Assembly: GCA_016793115.1 (NCBI GenBank)
Contig: JAEUIN010000180.1
Span: 18,553 to 82,552, forward strand
Direction: 5' to 3'
From: Planctomycetaceae bacterium
GTDB taxonomy: Bacteria; Planctomycetota; Planctomycetia; Pirellulales; PNKZ01
Length of the DNA: 64,000 nt
The notes below the pieces were generated by a model. That model searched no databases. It was not told the origin of the DNA and saw only the letters and a program-made list of their open reading frames with translations. The stretch's first letter is position 1. Each line of letters begins with the position of its first letter. Positions 9,383 to 18,500 of the stretch are shown piece after piece. The position numbers and the translations under genes are program-made.

Positions 9383-9892
9383 TTAACGGACGACGCCGGC
9401 TTCGCGGAACGGACCGGCGTAGAGCAAGTTGAACGTGCCCGAAACGTTCACCGCGTTCGTGAATTGTCCGCGATTGAACGGCATCGCGTAGACGGCGACT
9501 TGTCCGCTGTTCACCTCCGCGACGTAGACGACGCTGCTGGCATACTGCATGCCGCCGCTTTGCGGACGAATCTGCAGTTCGCCCGTGACCATCAAAAACT
9601 TCGGGCTCTTCGCGGCGTCGATCTTCAGATCTTGCATCACGTTGTGCTTGTAAATGACCCCCATGACCGGCGGCAGCTTCGACGTGTTGACGAGCGAGCC
9701 GGTGAGATCGCCCGTGAGGAAGTCGAGAAAGAACACCGCTTCAAAGTTTGCGTCGACGTAGCCGGTCGCAATCGCGAAGTTGTCTTGACGATCGGTGGCC
9801 ACGGCATAGATCGGCGCATGCGGCAGGAACCCGCCGATGACGAGGCCGACGATGAGGCCGACGGAAAGAAAAGAGAGATTCTGTTTCCACAT
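9383..9892 (-). CDS. Small membrane-anchored protein of unknown function
   Basis: 169 residues from the ATG at 9892, chosen because AGGAG lies about nine bases upstream; a start at 9943 would add a Ser/Arg-rich piece without support. Residues 5-24 form one membrane anchor (LSFLSVGLIVGLVIGGFLPH). The rest is a predicted beta-rich periplasmic domain containing DNFAIATGYVD, a FFLDFLTGDLTG stretch and YASSVVYVAEVNSGQVAVYA. I do not recognise a family; similar short anchored proteins occur in planctomycete genomes. It is followed by a stem-loop and then thiS, so it probably forms its own unit. Confidence 0.75.
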   Translation of the reverse strand: MWKQNLSFLSVGLIVGLVIGGFLPHAPIYAVATDRQDNFAIATGYVDANFEAVFFLDFLTGDLTGSLVNTSKLPPVMGVIYKHNVMQDLKIDAAKSPKFLMVTGELQIRPQSGGMQYASSVVYVAEVNSGQVAVYAMPFNRGQFTNAVNVSGTFNLLYAGPFREAGVVR

Positions 9893-10218
9893 ACTCGGAC
9901 GGCTCCTGACCAAGACCAAGAGGTGAGGCGACGACGCGCCCAATCGTAACGCTTTTCGCGGCGCGAGAAAAGCAGAAAGAAACGACCGCGACGTAGCACC
10001 CGATTCTCCCGACCGGGGGCGAGCGGCGCCGCTTGGTCGAGCACGAGAGTACCGTGTTTTGGCCGTGCGTCGCGCATCGCCCCGGCATGAAGTGCCGGGG
10101 CTAAGACGGAGTTGTTCTCCGCTTGAGTTCGTCTGCCGGCGCGCTTAAAACAACGGTCTTTCCCGCACAATCTCGCGCATTAAGAGCGCGTCGCCCCCTT
10201 CTTCCGAGGATTCCGCAT
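9893..10218. other. Divergent intergenic region with palindromic repeat
   Basis: Upstream region of the small anchored protein (minus) and the oxidoreductase (plus). It holds one copy of a CCGTCTTAGCCCC palindromic repeat (10079-10109) and the GAGGA ribosome-binding site at 10206-10210. No confident -10/-35 promoter was found. Confidence 0.5.
10079..10109 (-). repeat. Intergenic palindromic repeat, CCGTCTTAGCCCC family, copy 1
   Basis: The core gccccggca, loop tgaag, tgccggggc is a perfect 9-bp hairpin. Read on the minus strand it begins CCGTCTTAGCCCCGGCACTT, nearly the same as a second copy at 57525-57557. Two diverged copies in separate intergenic gaps indicate a dispersed REP-like family. 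Confidence 0.65.
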
Positions 10219-11412
10219 ATGCCCACCAACGGCTCGCTCAATCGCAAACTTCGCATGGCTCTGGTCGGCGGCGGACAAGGTTCGTTTATCGGGCGCGTGC
10301 ATTGCACGGCCGCGGTGCTCGATAATCGCGCGGCTTTGGTCGCCGGAGCTCTCTCCAGCGATCCGGCCAAAAGCAAAGCCTCGGCCGCCGATTATGACAT
10401 CGCCCCCGAGCGGGCCTACGGCAGCTACAAGGAAATGATCGAGGCCGAACTCAAACTGCCGGCCGACAAACGGATCGATTTCGTCAGCGTCGCCACGCCG
10501 AACCACACCCACTTCGAAATCGCCAAAGCCGCAGTCGAGGCCGGGTTCAACGTCGTATGCGATAAGCCGATGACGTTCGACTTGAAGCAAGCCGAAGATT
10601 TGGCGGCCGCGGTCGACAAGTCCGGCGTCGTGTTCGCCGTGAGCCACAACTACACCGGCTACCCGCTCGTGCGCCAGGCGCGCGAGATGATCCTCGGCGG
10701 GGAGTTGGGCGAGATCAACGCGATTCGCTCTAACTATATTCAAGGATGGCTCCGCACGCGGCTCGAATCGAGCGACCAGAAGCAAGCCGCGTGGCGGACC
10801 GATCCCTCCAAGAGCGGCGCGGCCGGCTGCTTCGGCGACATCGGCACCCACGCCTATAATCTGGCTCGCTACATGACCGGCCTGCTGCCGGAATCGATTA
10901 GCTGCCATCTGAAAATCTTCGCGGAAGGACGCAAACTCGACGACTACGGGCATGCCATCGTGAAGTTCGAAAACGGCGCGCTGGGCACCGTTACGGCGTC
11001 GCAAATCAGCCACGGACGCGAGAACGATTTGTTCATCGAGATCGACGGCACGAAAGGCGCTCTCGAGTGGCATCAGGAAGAACCCAACAAGCTGCTCGTT
11101 CGCAAGAACGGCGAGCCGCATAAGCTCTACACGCGCAACGGCGGGCCGTACACCACGCCGATCGCCGGCGCGAGCTGCCGCCTGCCGGCCGGACACCCGG
11201 AGGCGTTTTTCGAAGCGTTCGCCAACGTCTACCGCTTCGCCTACGACGCGATGGCCGAGCGCGCCGCCGGCAACAAGTTCGAGCGAGTCGACACGATCTA
11301 TCCGAACGTCCATGACGGCGTCGAAGGGATGTACTTCATTCAACAATCGGTCGAAAGCAGCAAGCAAGGGGGCGCGTGGCTCCCGCTCAAGCACGCTCGA
11401 GCGCGGAAGTAG
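10219..11412 (+). CDS. Gfo/Idh/MocA family oxidoreductase, cytoplasmic
   Basis: 397 residues from the ATG at 10219, with GAGGA eight bases upstream; the frame opens at 10123 but those residues are unlikely to be translated. The N-terminal Rossmann fold binds NAD(P): MALVGGGQGSFIGRVHC (about 13-29). VSVATPNHTHFEIAKAA and CDKPMTFD correspond to the family cofactor and EKP-lysine regions (here DKP). SAAGCFGDIGTHAYNLARYMTG carries the typical active-site aspartate and histidine (GDIGTHA). No signal peptide, unlike the oxidoreductase at 50781. Likely acts on a sugar or inositol-type polyol, but the substrate cannot be read from sequence. It stands alone between non-cooperating neighbours. Confidence 0.9.
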   Translation: MPTNGSLNRKLRMALVGGGQGSFIGRVHCTAAVLDNRAALVAGALSSDPAKSKASAADYDIAPERAYGSYKEMIEAELKLPADKRIDFVSVATPNHTHFEIAKAAVEAGFNVVCDKPMTFDLKQAEDLAAAVDKSGVVFAVSHNYTGYPLVRQAREMILGGELGEINAIRSNYIQGWLRTRLESSDQKQAAWRTDPSKSGAAGCFGDIGTHAYNLARYMTGLLPESISCHLKIFAEGRKLDDYGHAIVKFENGALGTVTASQISHGRENDLFIEIDGTKGALEWHQEEPNKLLVRKNGEPHKLYTRNGGPYTTPIAGASCRLPAGHPEAFFEAFANVYRFAYDAMAERAAGNKFERVDTIYPNVHDGVEGMYFIQQSVESSKQGGAWLPLKHARARK

Positions 11413-11732
11413 CCTGAAACGAGAAGACGCCGAGGACTCCGGTGCTCGGGAAAAGACGACGGCGGGCCGACCAAAAAGCCGCCTGGCTGCGCCTTCCACG
11501 CTTGATTACGTTGCGGGTGCGGAAGGGACCGCGTCGTAACCGCCGTTTCTCGAGCCGGCGGGCCAAAGACGGAGCGAAATCTCCCCGCGATTAGTTACGC
11601 AAACCGCGCATCTATTTTGCCTTTAGATGCGCACATTTAAGTAAGACAATAGAGGTGCGCAACAATCGCCCGAATAGATGCGCACCGATCGTGACCGCTT
11701 CATCGCTCGCTTCGACTCTTGAGAATATCGCC
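11413..11732. other. Intergenic region with iteron-like repeats upstream of a metallopeptidase-like gene
   Basis: 320 bp separating two plus-strand genes. The first half is GC-rich without a recognisable feature. The second half, about 11600-11690, is noticeably AT-richer and holds a perfect 9-bp hairpin and three spaced copies of TAGATGCGCA-like sequence (see separate entry), so it probably contains the promoter and control region of the gene at 11733. Confidence 0.55.
11606..11685 (+). promoter_or_regulatory. Operator-like cluster: three TAGATGCGCAC-type repeats plus an inverted copy
   Basis: TAGATGCGCAC occurs at 11624-11634 and exactly again at 11675-11685, with a variant TAGAGGTGCGCA at 11650-11661, so copies begin 26 and 25 bases apart. 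A ninth-base inverted copy GCGCATCTA at 11606-11614 makes a perfect hairpin with the first. Spacing of about 2.5 helical turns is typical of binding sites for a cooperative regulator. The cluster ends about 50 bases before the start codon at 11733. Confidence 0.55.
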
Positions 11733-13082
11733 ATGATCGCTCGTGCTTGGTTGACGCGGCTCGTCGGACTCTCGCTGGCGATCGCGACCGGCGTGTCGAT
11801 CTCACCGGGCGAAGACGCGGTGCGTCCGCTTTTCTCGTTCGACGAACCTGCGGCCGTCGACGCGCTCGTGGCGCTGAATAATCTTCCGCTGGAAGTTGCA
11901 GCGCCGCCGGAAGCCGCAGCCGGCGGGCCGCAAGGCTCCGCGCTGCATGTCGTCGGTCGCGGCGGCGACGGCGTCTACGCCAAACGCGACGCGGTCGCAC
12001 TCGCCGGGATCGACTGGCCGCGCGTTCGCACGCTAACCTTCTGGGTTTTCCGCCCGACCGGCTTGAGCAAGCCGACGCCGATCGAAGTGCAATTCATGGA
12101 AGCCGACGGGAAGACGCGCTTCTGGCGACGCGTCGATCTCGATCACTCCGGCTGGAAGCACTACGAAGTTCCGCTGCGCTGGTTTCGCTGGTCGACCGGA
12201 CGGATTCCGCAATGGAACGCCGTCGTGCGAGTGGGTTTCTACTGCCGCGAAGCCGGCGAGTTTTGGCTCGACGACGTCGCGGTCGTCGAAGCGAGCGAAC
12301 CCAATGCCGACGGCTCGCCCGCCGCGGAACTCTCCACGGAAGAGCTCCGCGACTTCGCGTTCCCCGCCGCCGCCGGTAAGGCGAAGCTCGAGCGCGGCAA
12401 GCACGTCGCCGTGATCACCGACGTCGCCGCGCTCGACGCGGCGCAACTCACTGCGCATCTCGATAAAGCGGCCGCGGTCGTCGCCGCCGACTTGCCGTTC
12501 CTCGGCGAAGTACCGCAAGGTCGACTCGTCGTGTTCGCCGATCGCACGGCCTATCAAAAGTTCACCGTACGTGCGGCCGAGCAACTCAATTCGGCCGCCG
12601 CGCCGCCGACTTCCGGCGGCTTCACGTTCTGGGGAATCGCCACCTCGTACTGGGATCCCGACTACGGCACCCTCCGCCCGGTCTATCTGCACGAGTTCAT
12701 TCACTCGTATCTCGACGACGCACTGCGTCTCGACAACAGCGGCGAATGGCTCCACGAAGGGCTGGCGAGCTATTATCAATTGAAGTTTCACCCGCAGGAC
12801 AACTTCGGCGACTTGGTGCGCAATGGATTGGTGGCCCGCAACTTTCCGCCGCTGGAGCAAGTGCTGAACGGCAAGAAGATTGAGCTAGCATCCTATTGGC
12901 AGGCGGCGACCGTGATCGCCATGCTCCTGCACGACGACGCCTACAAAGCGAAGCTGCCGGCGCTCGTGGCCGCGTTTCAAGAAAGCGGCTCCACCGACCT
13001 GGGACCGCACTTAGATAAGCTCGACAAGACTTGGGACGCGTTCACGGCCGATTGGGAAAAATTCTGCGCGCGGACGTACTAA
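11733..13082 (+). CDS. Exported metallopeptidase-like protein with N-terminal sugar-binding-like domain
   Basis: 449 residues from the ATG at 11733, which places a signal peptide (LTRLVGLSLAIATGVSIS) at the N-terminus; the open frame begins at 11655 but the added residues do not look translated. Residues about 30-190 form a beta-rich jelly-roll-like domain (VRTLTFWVFRPTG, HSGWKHYEVPLRWF, GEFWLDDVAVVEA) resembling galactose-binding or CBM11-type modules. The C-terminal half has HEFIH (320-324) and EWLHEGLASYY (338-348), giving HExxH and a glutamate 18 residues later as in gluzincins. The protein is probably secreted or periplasmic and may attack a surface or polymer-bound substrate. Operator-like repeats precede it. 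Confidence 0.8.
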   Translation: MIARAWLTRLVGLSLAIATGVSISPGEDAVRPLFSFDEPAAVDALVALNNLPLEVAAPPEAAAGGPQGSALHVVGRGGDGVYAKRDAVALAGIDWPRVRTLTFWVFRPTGLSKPTPIEVQFMEADGKTRFWRRVDLDHSGWKHYEVPLRWFRWSTGRIPQWNAVVRVGFYCREAGEFWLDDVAVVEASEPNADGSPAAELSTEELRDFAFPAAAGKAKLERGKHVAVITDVAALDAAQLTAHLDKAAAVVAADLPFLGEVPQGRLVVFADRTAYQKFTVRAAEQLNSAAAPPTSGGFTFWGIATSYWDPDYGTLRPVYLHEFIHSYLDDALRLDNSGEWLHEGLASYYQLKFHPQDNFGDLVRNGLVARNFPPLEQVLNGKKIELASYWQAATVIAMLLHDDAYKAKLPALVAAFQESGSTDLGPHLDKLDKTWDAFTADWEKFCARTY

Positions 13083-13104
13083 GCCGGCGAGCGGCCGTAG
13101 TAAA

Positions 13105-13142
13105 AAACGAGAGCCGCAAGCCGAGGCCTGCGACTCTCGTTT
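13105..13142. terminator. Bidirectional intrinsic terminator
   Basis: Arms at 13105-13118 (aaacgagagccgca) and 13129-13142 (tgcgactctcgttt) pair over 14 positions with one mismatch. A-run and T-run flank the stem, giving U-rich tails in both directions. It lies between two convergent genes, exactly where a shared terminator is expected. Confidence 0.8.
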
Positions 13143-13180
13143 CGTTCCCCTCACCCAGGAGATTTCGTGAGCGACGAGCG

Positions 13181-13867
13181 TTAGGCGTCGTCGCGGCTGC
13201 CGCCTTGCGCGAGCGACACGTAGTAGAGCAGCGTCAACACGCTTTGCAGCGTGCCGGCCACGTAGGTCCACGCGGCGGCGTTGAGCACTTTGTTGACGTG
13301 CCCCATTTCTTGAGCCGGTACGATGCCCAACTCCACCAGCCGGCGTTTAGCCCGGTTGGAAGCGTCGAACTCGACCGGCAAATTGACGAGTTGAAAAAAC
13401 ACCACGCCGCTAAATAGCAGGATGCCTGCCCAGAACAACGGCGCGATGTGGAGGAATAACCCGAGAATCAAAAGAGTCATGCTGATGCCGCCGCCGAAGT
13501 TGGCCACCGGCACGGCCGCGTTGCGAACGACGAGCGGCGCATAAGACTGAGCGTCTTGAATCGCGTGGCCCGCTTCGTGGGCCGCGATGCCGACGGCGGC
13601 GAGCGAACGTCCGCGGAAGTTCTCACTGCTTAGCCGCAGAACCTTGCCGCGCGGGTCGTAGTGATCGGTCAGATGGCCGGGAGTCTCTTCAATGTCGACG
13701 AAGCTCAGCCCGGCGGAATTCAGAATATGGCGCGCCGCCGCGGCCCCGCTCAGGGGAGCAGGCTCTTCCTTCGCCGCCGCGTAGGCCGCATGGACCTTCA
13801 TCTGGGCCCACATCGCCAATAACATGGCCGGGGCGATCCAGATCAAGTAGTTCAGGTCGAAGAACAT
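13181..13867 (-). CDS. YugP-type zinc-dependent membrane metallopeptidase
   Basis: 228 residues, full length for the neutral zinc metallopeptidase family (Zn_peptidase_2). An N-terminal membrane segment (YLIWIAPAMLLAMWAQ) is followed by the zinc site HEAGH (97-101), then two or three further membrane segments (SMTLLILGLFLHIAPLFWAG and neighbours) and the conserved PVEFDASNRAKRRL, whose acidic residues probably complete the site. A last membrane segment is near the C-terminus. It probably takes part in membrane protein quality control; substrates are not known. It is convergent with the preceding gene and shares a bidirectional terminator. Confidence 0.92.
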   Translation of the reverse strand: MFFDLNYLIWIAPAMLLAMWAQMKVHAAYAAAKEEPAPLSGAAAARHILNSAGLSFVDIEETPGHLTDHYDPRGKVLRLSSENFRGRSLAAVGIAAHEAGHAIQDAQSYAPLVVRNAAVPVANFGGGISMTLLILGLFLHIAPLFWAGILLFSGVVFFQLVNLPVEFDASNRAKRRLVELGIVPAQEMGHVNKVLNAAAWTYVAGTLQSVLTLLYYVSLAQGGSRDDA

Positions 13868-14153
13868 TTCCTCTCGTCATCCTCCAAGTCTTTTGAAGTT
13901 GTCCGCCGCCCGCTAGGGAGCCTGCGCGGATACAATTTCTACGCCGCCGCCGGCGAATGGTTCGATCGCTCGGGTTCAGCCGCAAGTTGTTGGGAAAGAA
14001 CGGCTTGGGGATGCTCCCCCAGTCGGCGGGCCGACGCGACCTCTCCTTATTAATACGGTTCTTCCGCCGCTGATCGATTTTCTCGCCGCCGCAGGCCCGT
14101 GCGGCTCGATAAAATAAGGTCTTTTCATCGCCAACCTTCTCCAGCTTGCCGCC

Positions 14154-15368
14154 ATGATTGGATTTCGTGCCTTGCTCGGTTCGTCGCGTTTGTTCAAGTC
14201 GCCCGCTCTGAAAACGCTTGGTACCGCTCTGCTGCTGGGCGTCCCCCTGGCCGGTTGCGAGCAAGAGGTCGACGTTGCGCTCCCGCCGCCGGTCGCGAAG
14301 AAGCCGCTCGATGCGAAGACGATCGGCGACGCCGAGTTGAAGTCGCTCGTCGACCAGGCGATCCAGACCACGGCCGACCGGACGCTCGACCAAAAGATCA
14401 ACAACGCCTGGCAAGTCGTCCACGGCATCTTGGCTTACGGTCGGGATCTGCAACTCACGGTCGACGGCAAGCGAACCTCGGCGCTCGAATATCTCTTTGA
14501 AGGGAAACCGCTCAACGGCTGGACGCTTTTTCCAACCGGCCCCGGCCGGCTCGGCGCGGAACTCGTGCCGGGAAGTTCCGCGGCGCAAGGCCACGCCGAT
14601 CAATGGATCGGCTACTTATCCCAGTGCGGCGTGAAGCTCGACGATCCGCTCATCGTCACCGTCAACGGTAAGCCGCAGACGCACAAGTTTCGTGAACTGA
14701 TCGAACAAGCCAAGCACGACATCGGCGAGGTTCGCGTGGGGGATTCGCCGACTCAAGAACTCACTTGGACGCTGATGGCATTCGCCGAATACTCATCCGA
14801 CGATTTCCTTCCGCTCGACGGCAGTTGGAAAAACCGCAACGGCGAGGAGTGGACGTTCGAAAGAATGATGGACATGGAAGCCGAAGCCGGCATCGTCGGC
14901 GCGGCGTGCGGCGGTTCCCACCGTCTCTATGCGATCGCCGAAGCGCTGATGAAGTATCGCGCGAAACACCCCGGCAAGCCGCTGACCGGCGGTTGGGCCA
15001 AGGCCGAAAAACTGCTGAACGATTCGATTCGTCAGGCTCGTGAATACCAGCAACCCGACGGCGGCTTTTCGACGAACAAATTCCAGCGATCCGGCATCTC
15101 AGGCGACGTCGACGCGCGGATCGACAGCACCGGCCACGTGTTCGAAGTGCTCGCCTACGCTCTGAGCGACGAAGAGTTGAAGAGCGAATGGTTCACGCGG
15201 GCCGCACTCTTCCTCACCAAAACGATCGACGACACGAAGGCCGTGCCGCTCAACTGCGGCGGCCTCTACCACGGCGCGCACGGGTTGATCATCTACCGCG
15301 ATCGCCGCTTCGGCCCGCCGAGCAAGAGCCCGGAAAAGAACCCGATGTCCACCGCGGCGGGTGAGTAA
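14154..15368 (+). CDS. Lipoprotein with toroid (cyclase-like helical repeat) fold
   Basis: 404 residues. The N-terminus is a lipoprotein signal ending LAGC, with Cys35 as lipid attachment site, so the mature protein is membrane-anchored outside the cytoplasm. The remainder is helical with the pattern of an alpha/alpha toroid: GGSHRLYAIAEALMKYR (253-269), YQQPDGGFSTNKF (298-310), DSTGHVFEVLAYAL, and NCGGLYHGAHGLIIY. The QPDGGFS motif is like QW repeats of squalene cyclases and prenyltransferases, but no catalytic DxDD is seen. Similar proteins are common and untested in planctomycetes. It is divergent from the metallopeptidase and convergent with the giant gene. Confidence 0.75.
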   Translation: MIGFRALLGSSRLFKSPALKTLGTALLLGVPLAGCEQEVDVALPPPVAKKPLDAKTIGDAELKSLVDQAIQTTADRTLDQKINNAWQVVHGILAYGRDLQLTVDGKRTSALEYLFEGKPLNGWTLFPTGPGRLGAELVPGSSAAQGHADQWIGYLSQCGVKLDDPLIVTVNGKPQTHKFRELIEQAKHDIGEVRVGDSPTQELTWTLMAFAEYSSDDFLPLDGSWKNRNGEEWTFERMMDMEAEAGIVGAACGGSHRLYAIAEALMKYRAKHPGKPLTGGWAKAEKLLNDSIRQAREYQQPDGGFSTNKFQRSGISGDVDARIDSTGHVFEVLAYALSDEELKSEWFTRAALFLTKTIDDTKAVPLNCGGLYHGAHGLIIYRDRRFGPPSKSPEKNPMSTAAGE

Positions 15369-15393
15369 TCAAGATCGTCCGAGTGGAAACGCC

Positions 15394-15429
15394 AAAGGCC
15401 CGAAGCCCCTTGCGGCGCTTCGGGCCTTT
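15394..15429. terminator. Bidirectional intrinsic terminator at the 3-prime end of the giant gene
   Basis: Perfect 13-bp stem: aaaggcccgaagc at 15394-15406 and gcttcgggccttt at 15417-15429, loop of ten bases, with a T-run following on the plus strand and an A-run before it. It serves both the lipoprotein gene (plus) and the 30-kb gene (minus). Confidence 0.88.
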
Positions 15430-15441
15430 TCGTTGAATCGC

Positions 15442-15537
15442 CTACTTTCCATCGGCTCGTTTGCGATTGCGGCGCCGGTAGGCGGCGAAGCCGAGGCCGG
15501 CGACGCCGATCAGCACCATGCTCCCGGGTTCCGGCAC
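15442..15537 (-). other. PEP-CTERM sorting signal of the giant protein
   Basis: The last 31 residues are VPEPGSMVLIGVAGLG, a short hydrophobic helix, and the basic tail RRRNRKRADGK. This VPEP-helix-Arg pattern is the exosortase recognition signal. No exosortase gene is in the window. Confidence 0.85.
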
Positions 15538-18500
15538 CGAGGAGTAATTGATGTACAAGCCGTTGCCGATCGCGCTCACCCAGAAGGTGCCGCCGGTCGT
15601 ATTCGGGGTATAGCTTCCGGCCGAGAATACACCGTTGCCCAGCGTGTTGGGGTCGACGACGCCCGTTTGAACGTTGAAGTAGTCCGACAAGTTCACGTCG
15701 CCCGTCAGGGCGGCGCCGCCGTTGACGGTGATCGAGTTCGCTTCGGCCCACTTCCACGTGTACGAGTAATTAATGCCGCCGTGGGTATCGACCGTCGGGG
15801 CGGCATCGACGTCGAACTGGTTCGCGCCGCTGTTCTGGCCGTAGCCGGTCGCGCCGTTCCAGGAGTTGACGTACAAGTTGATCTTCTGTACGCCCACGTC
15901 GAGATTGAGCGTGCCGGCGATCGAGAGATAGTCCCAATTCGTGCCGACGATCGCTTCCGTTCCGGTTTGGTTGCCGCTGGTCGACGCGAAGTCGAAGATC
16001 AGGTTCGCATTGGCATCCCACTCGGAGTTGCCGCCCACGTTCATCGCACCGACGCCGCCCCCGGCCGAGCCGTTGCCCGCACCGGCGCTGAGGGTACCGG
16101 CGACGTTCAAGTCGCCGCCGACGGCTCCCGCCGAAGTTCCCGCGCCGCCGCCGTTGAGCGAACCGGCCGCCGCGACCGTAGTCGTCCCCGTACTAAGCGA
16201 GCCGTTGACGGTCAACACGCCCGCGTTGACGTTCGTCGGGCCGCCGTAGGTATTAGCGCCGTAGAGAAGGATCGCTCCGGTTCCTTCCTTGGTCAGGCCG
16301 GCGCTCGCGCCGCTCACCGGAGCGATGACGGTGAGAGCGTTCACGCTGTTGTTCGTCCAGGTTTGACTTTGCGCCAGCACGATGCCGCCCGCGCCGTTGA
16401 TGATGTTGGCGGCCGAACCGACGGCTTGGTTAATGCCGTTTTGGATGGTCAAGGTGTTGGCGCCGGTGTCGATGCCGACGCTCGTCGGCGTTCCGCCGCC
16501 GTTGGCCCCGGCCCCGAAGTTCAGCGTATTCACATGGAAGTTGGCGCCGAGCGTTGTGTTGAAACTGGCGACCGAATCGGCCGTGAAATAAACGTCGTCC
16601 GTAAAGACCGGCGTTCCGGCCACGTCGAGGCCCGCGGGTCCGTCGAGCCAGTTGGTGTTGCCGGAGTTATTGGTGTTCCAGTTCGTGCCCTGGTCCCCAT
16701 TCCAGTAAAACTGACGAGCGGGCGCCTGCACTACGATCAGGTCGCCCGTGCTGTTGAACTGGCTCACGTCCCAGTAGTAGCCGTAGCCCAGTTGGAACAA
16801 GTCGAGATCGGTTCCCGTCTCGGCACCGGTGCGGAACAGACCGCCGTTATAGGCAACCCCCCCGAGATTCAAACCGACGGCCGCCCCTGTCCAATCCGCC
16901 AGATTGAAAATGTCGCCCGCGGTCGGGTTGTAGCCGTTATTGGCCAAGATGAACTTGCCGCCGGCCGTCACCGTCAGATTGCCGAAGATGCGCAATTGAT
17001 CGTGCTGCGCCGCGGTGACCGGGTCGTCCAGCAGATGTCCGTAAACGGCGTCGGTCGTATGGCCGGCGTTCCACGTCGAGTATTGGCTATTGTGAATGTT
17101 GAGCGCGTTGAACGCCGTGTAACTTGCCCGTTGAAGTTGGAACGCTCCGACGGCCGCGGCTCCCAGAGCGAGGTTGCCGTTCACGATGAGCGTGCCATTG
17201 AGCGAACCGGCTTCGTCGCCGGGACGAAGTTCGCCGTTAATCGTGCTGTTGCCCTGAATGATGCCGGTTCCGGCGACGATCGTTCCCACGTTAGCGGTCA
17301 GCCCTGCGGCCCCCACCGAGCCGGTGTCGCCGACGCCTGAGCGGCCGACCTGCAAAATACCGCCGGCGACGGTCGTCGTGCCGCTGTAGTCGTTGTCGAG
17401 CGTGAGCGTGGCCCAACCGCCGCCGGACTTGACGAGGTTCAGCGCGGCGGAAGGCGTCGGACCGGCTCCCGGCGCGAAGAATTGGCTATTGAGCGTGCCG
17501 TTGCGGAAGAAGGCGTCCCACTGGACTTCCGTGCTTGCCGGAGTGCTCTGGACGATGGTCAGCGTACCGACGGCGGCCGCGGCGTTTTCGATGATCTCCG
17601 TGCTGCCGTTGACGCTGGCCCCCATGGTGCCGCCCGCCGCGCCGCCGATGAACGGGCCAAGGCCGCCGCTGGTCGTGAGCGAGCCGATGGTGCGGGCGCC
17701 GCCGCCGACTTGGAGCATGGAGTTGTATCCCAGGTCCACGTCGTTGGCGGACGTCAGAGCATTGGCGTGCTCAAGCCGCAGAATCGCGGTTTGGTCCTGA
17801 TCGTAGCCGGTGTTGAAGTTCACCCGCACGTCACCGGTAAACTGGCTGTTGTCCGCCTTAAACACAAAGTAGTTGTAGGGGCGGCCGCTTGTATTGTCGT
17901 TGCCACTGCCGGCGTCGTCCGGGGAGAGCACCAAGTTACCGCTGGTCGTGGTTCCGTCCTTAAACTGACCGTTGAAGTTGGCGTAGTTCTGGCTGCCGCC
18001 GTTTTCGGCGCCGTCGTTCAGATAGATCTGCAGGTTGTCGTTGAGCGTAATGTCACCGTTAATCTCGATCCGGCTGCCGTTGGCGAAGGTCTCCAAAAGG
18101 AGACGCTTCGACTGGGCGGCGTTGTAAACCACGTTGATGTCGTGGTTGATCTCCAAGGTGTGGCCGTGGACGCCTTCGCTGGAGAGCGCGATTACCGCGA
18201 TGCCCTGACGATCGGCCGAACCGAGCGTGATGGTGCGGCCTGCGTTGTAGCCCGTGCCGAAGACATCCGCCTGACCGACGCCGTACAGGGTACCCTGCTT
18301 GACGACGAGGTTGCCGGTGAAATCGTGGTTGTTGGTGTAGAAGAGCATCGTTCCCTGGCCGTCCTTGACGACGTCGCCCCCGCCGGCCACGAAGCCGATG
18401 CCGCCGTTGTTCAAGCGGAGCGTCTGCCCCGGAACGACGTCGAAAGTCGTCGTGCCGTTTATCGTGATGACGCCGGAGAGGTTGATGGGGCGGAAGTTCG

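Noticed and set aside
10180..11499. 439-codon minus-strand frame opposite the oxidoreductase
   Set aside because: Antisense shadow; the plus-strand frame has all family motifs.
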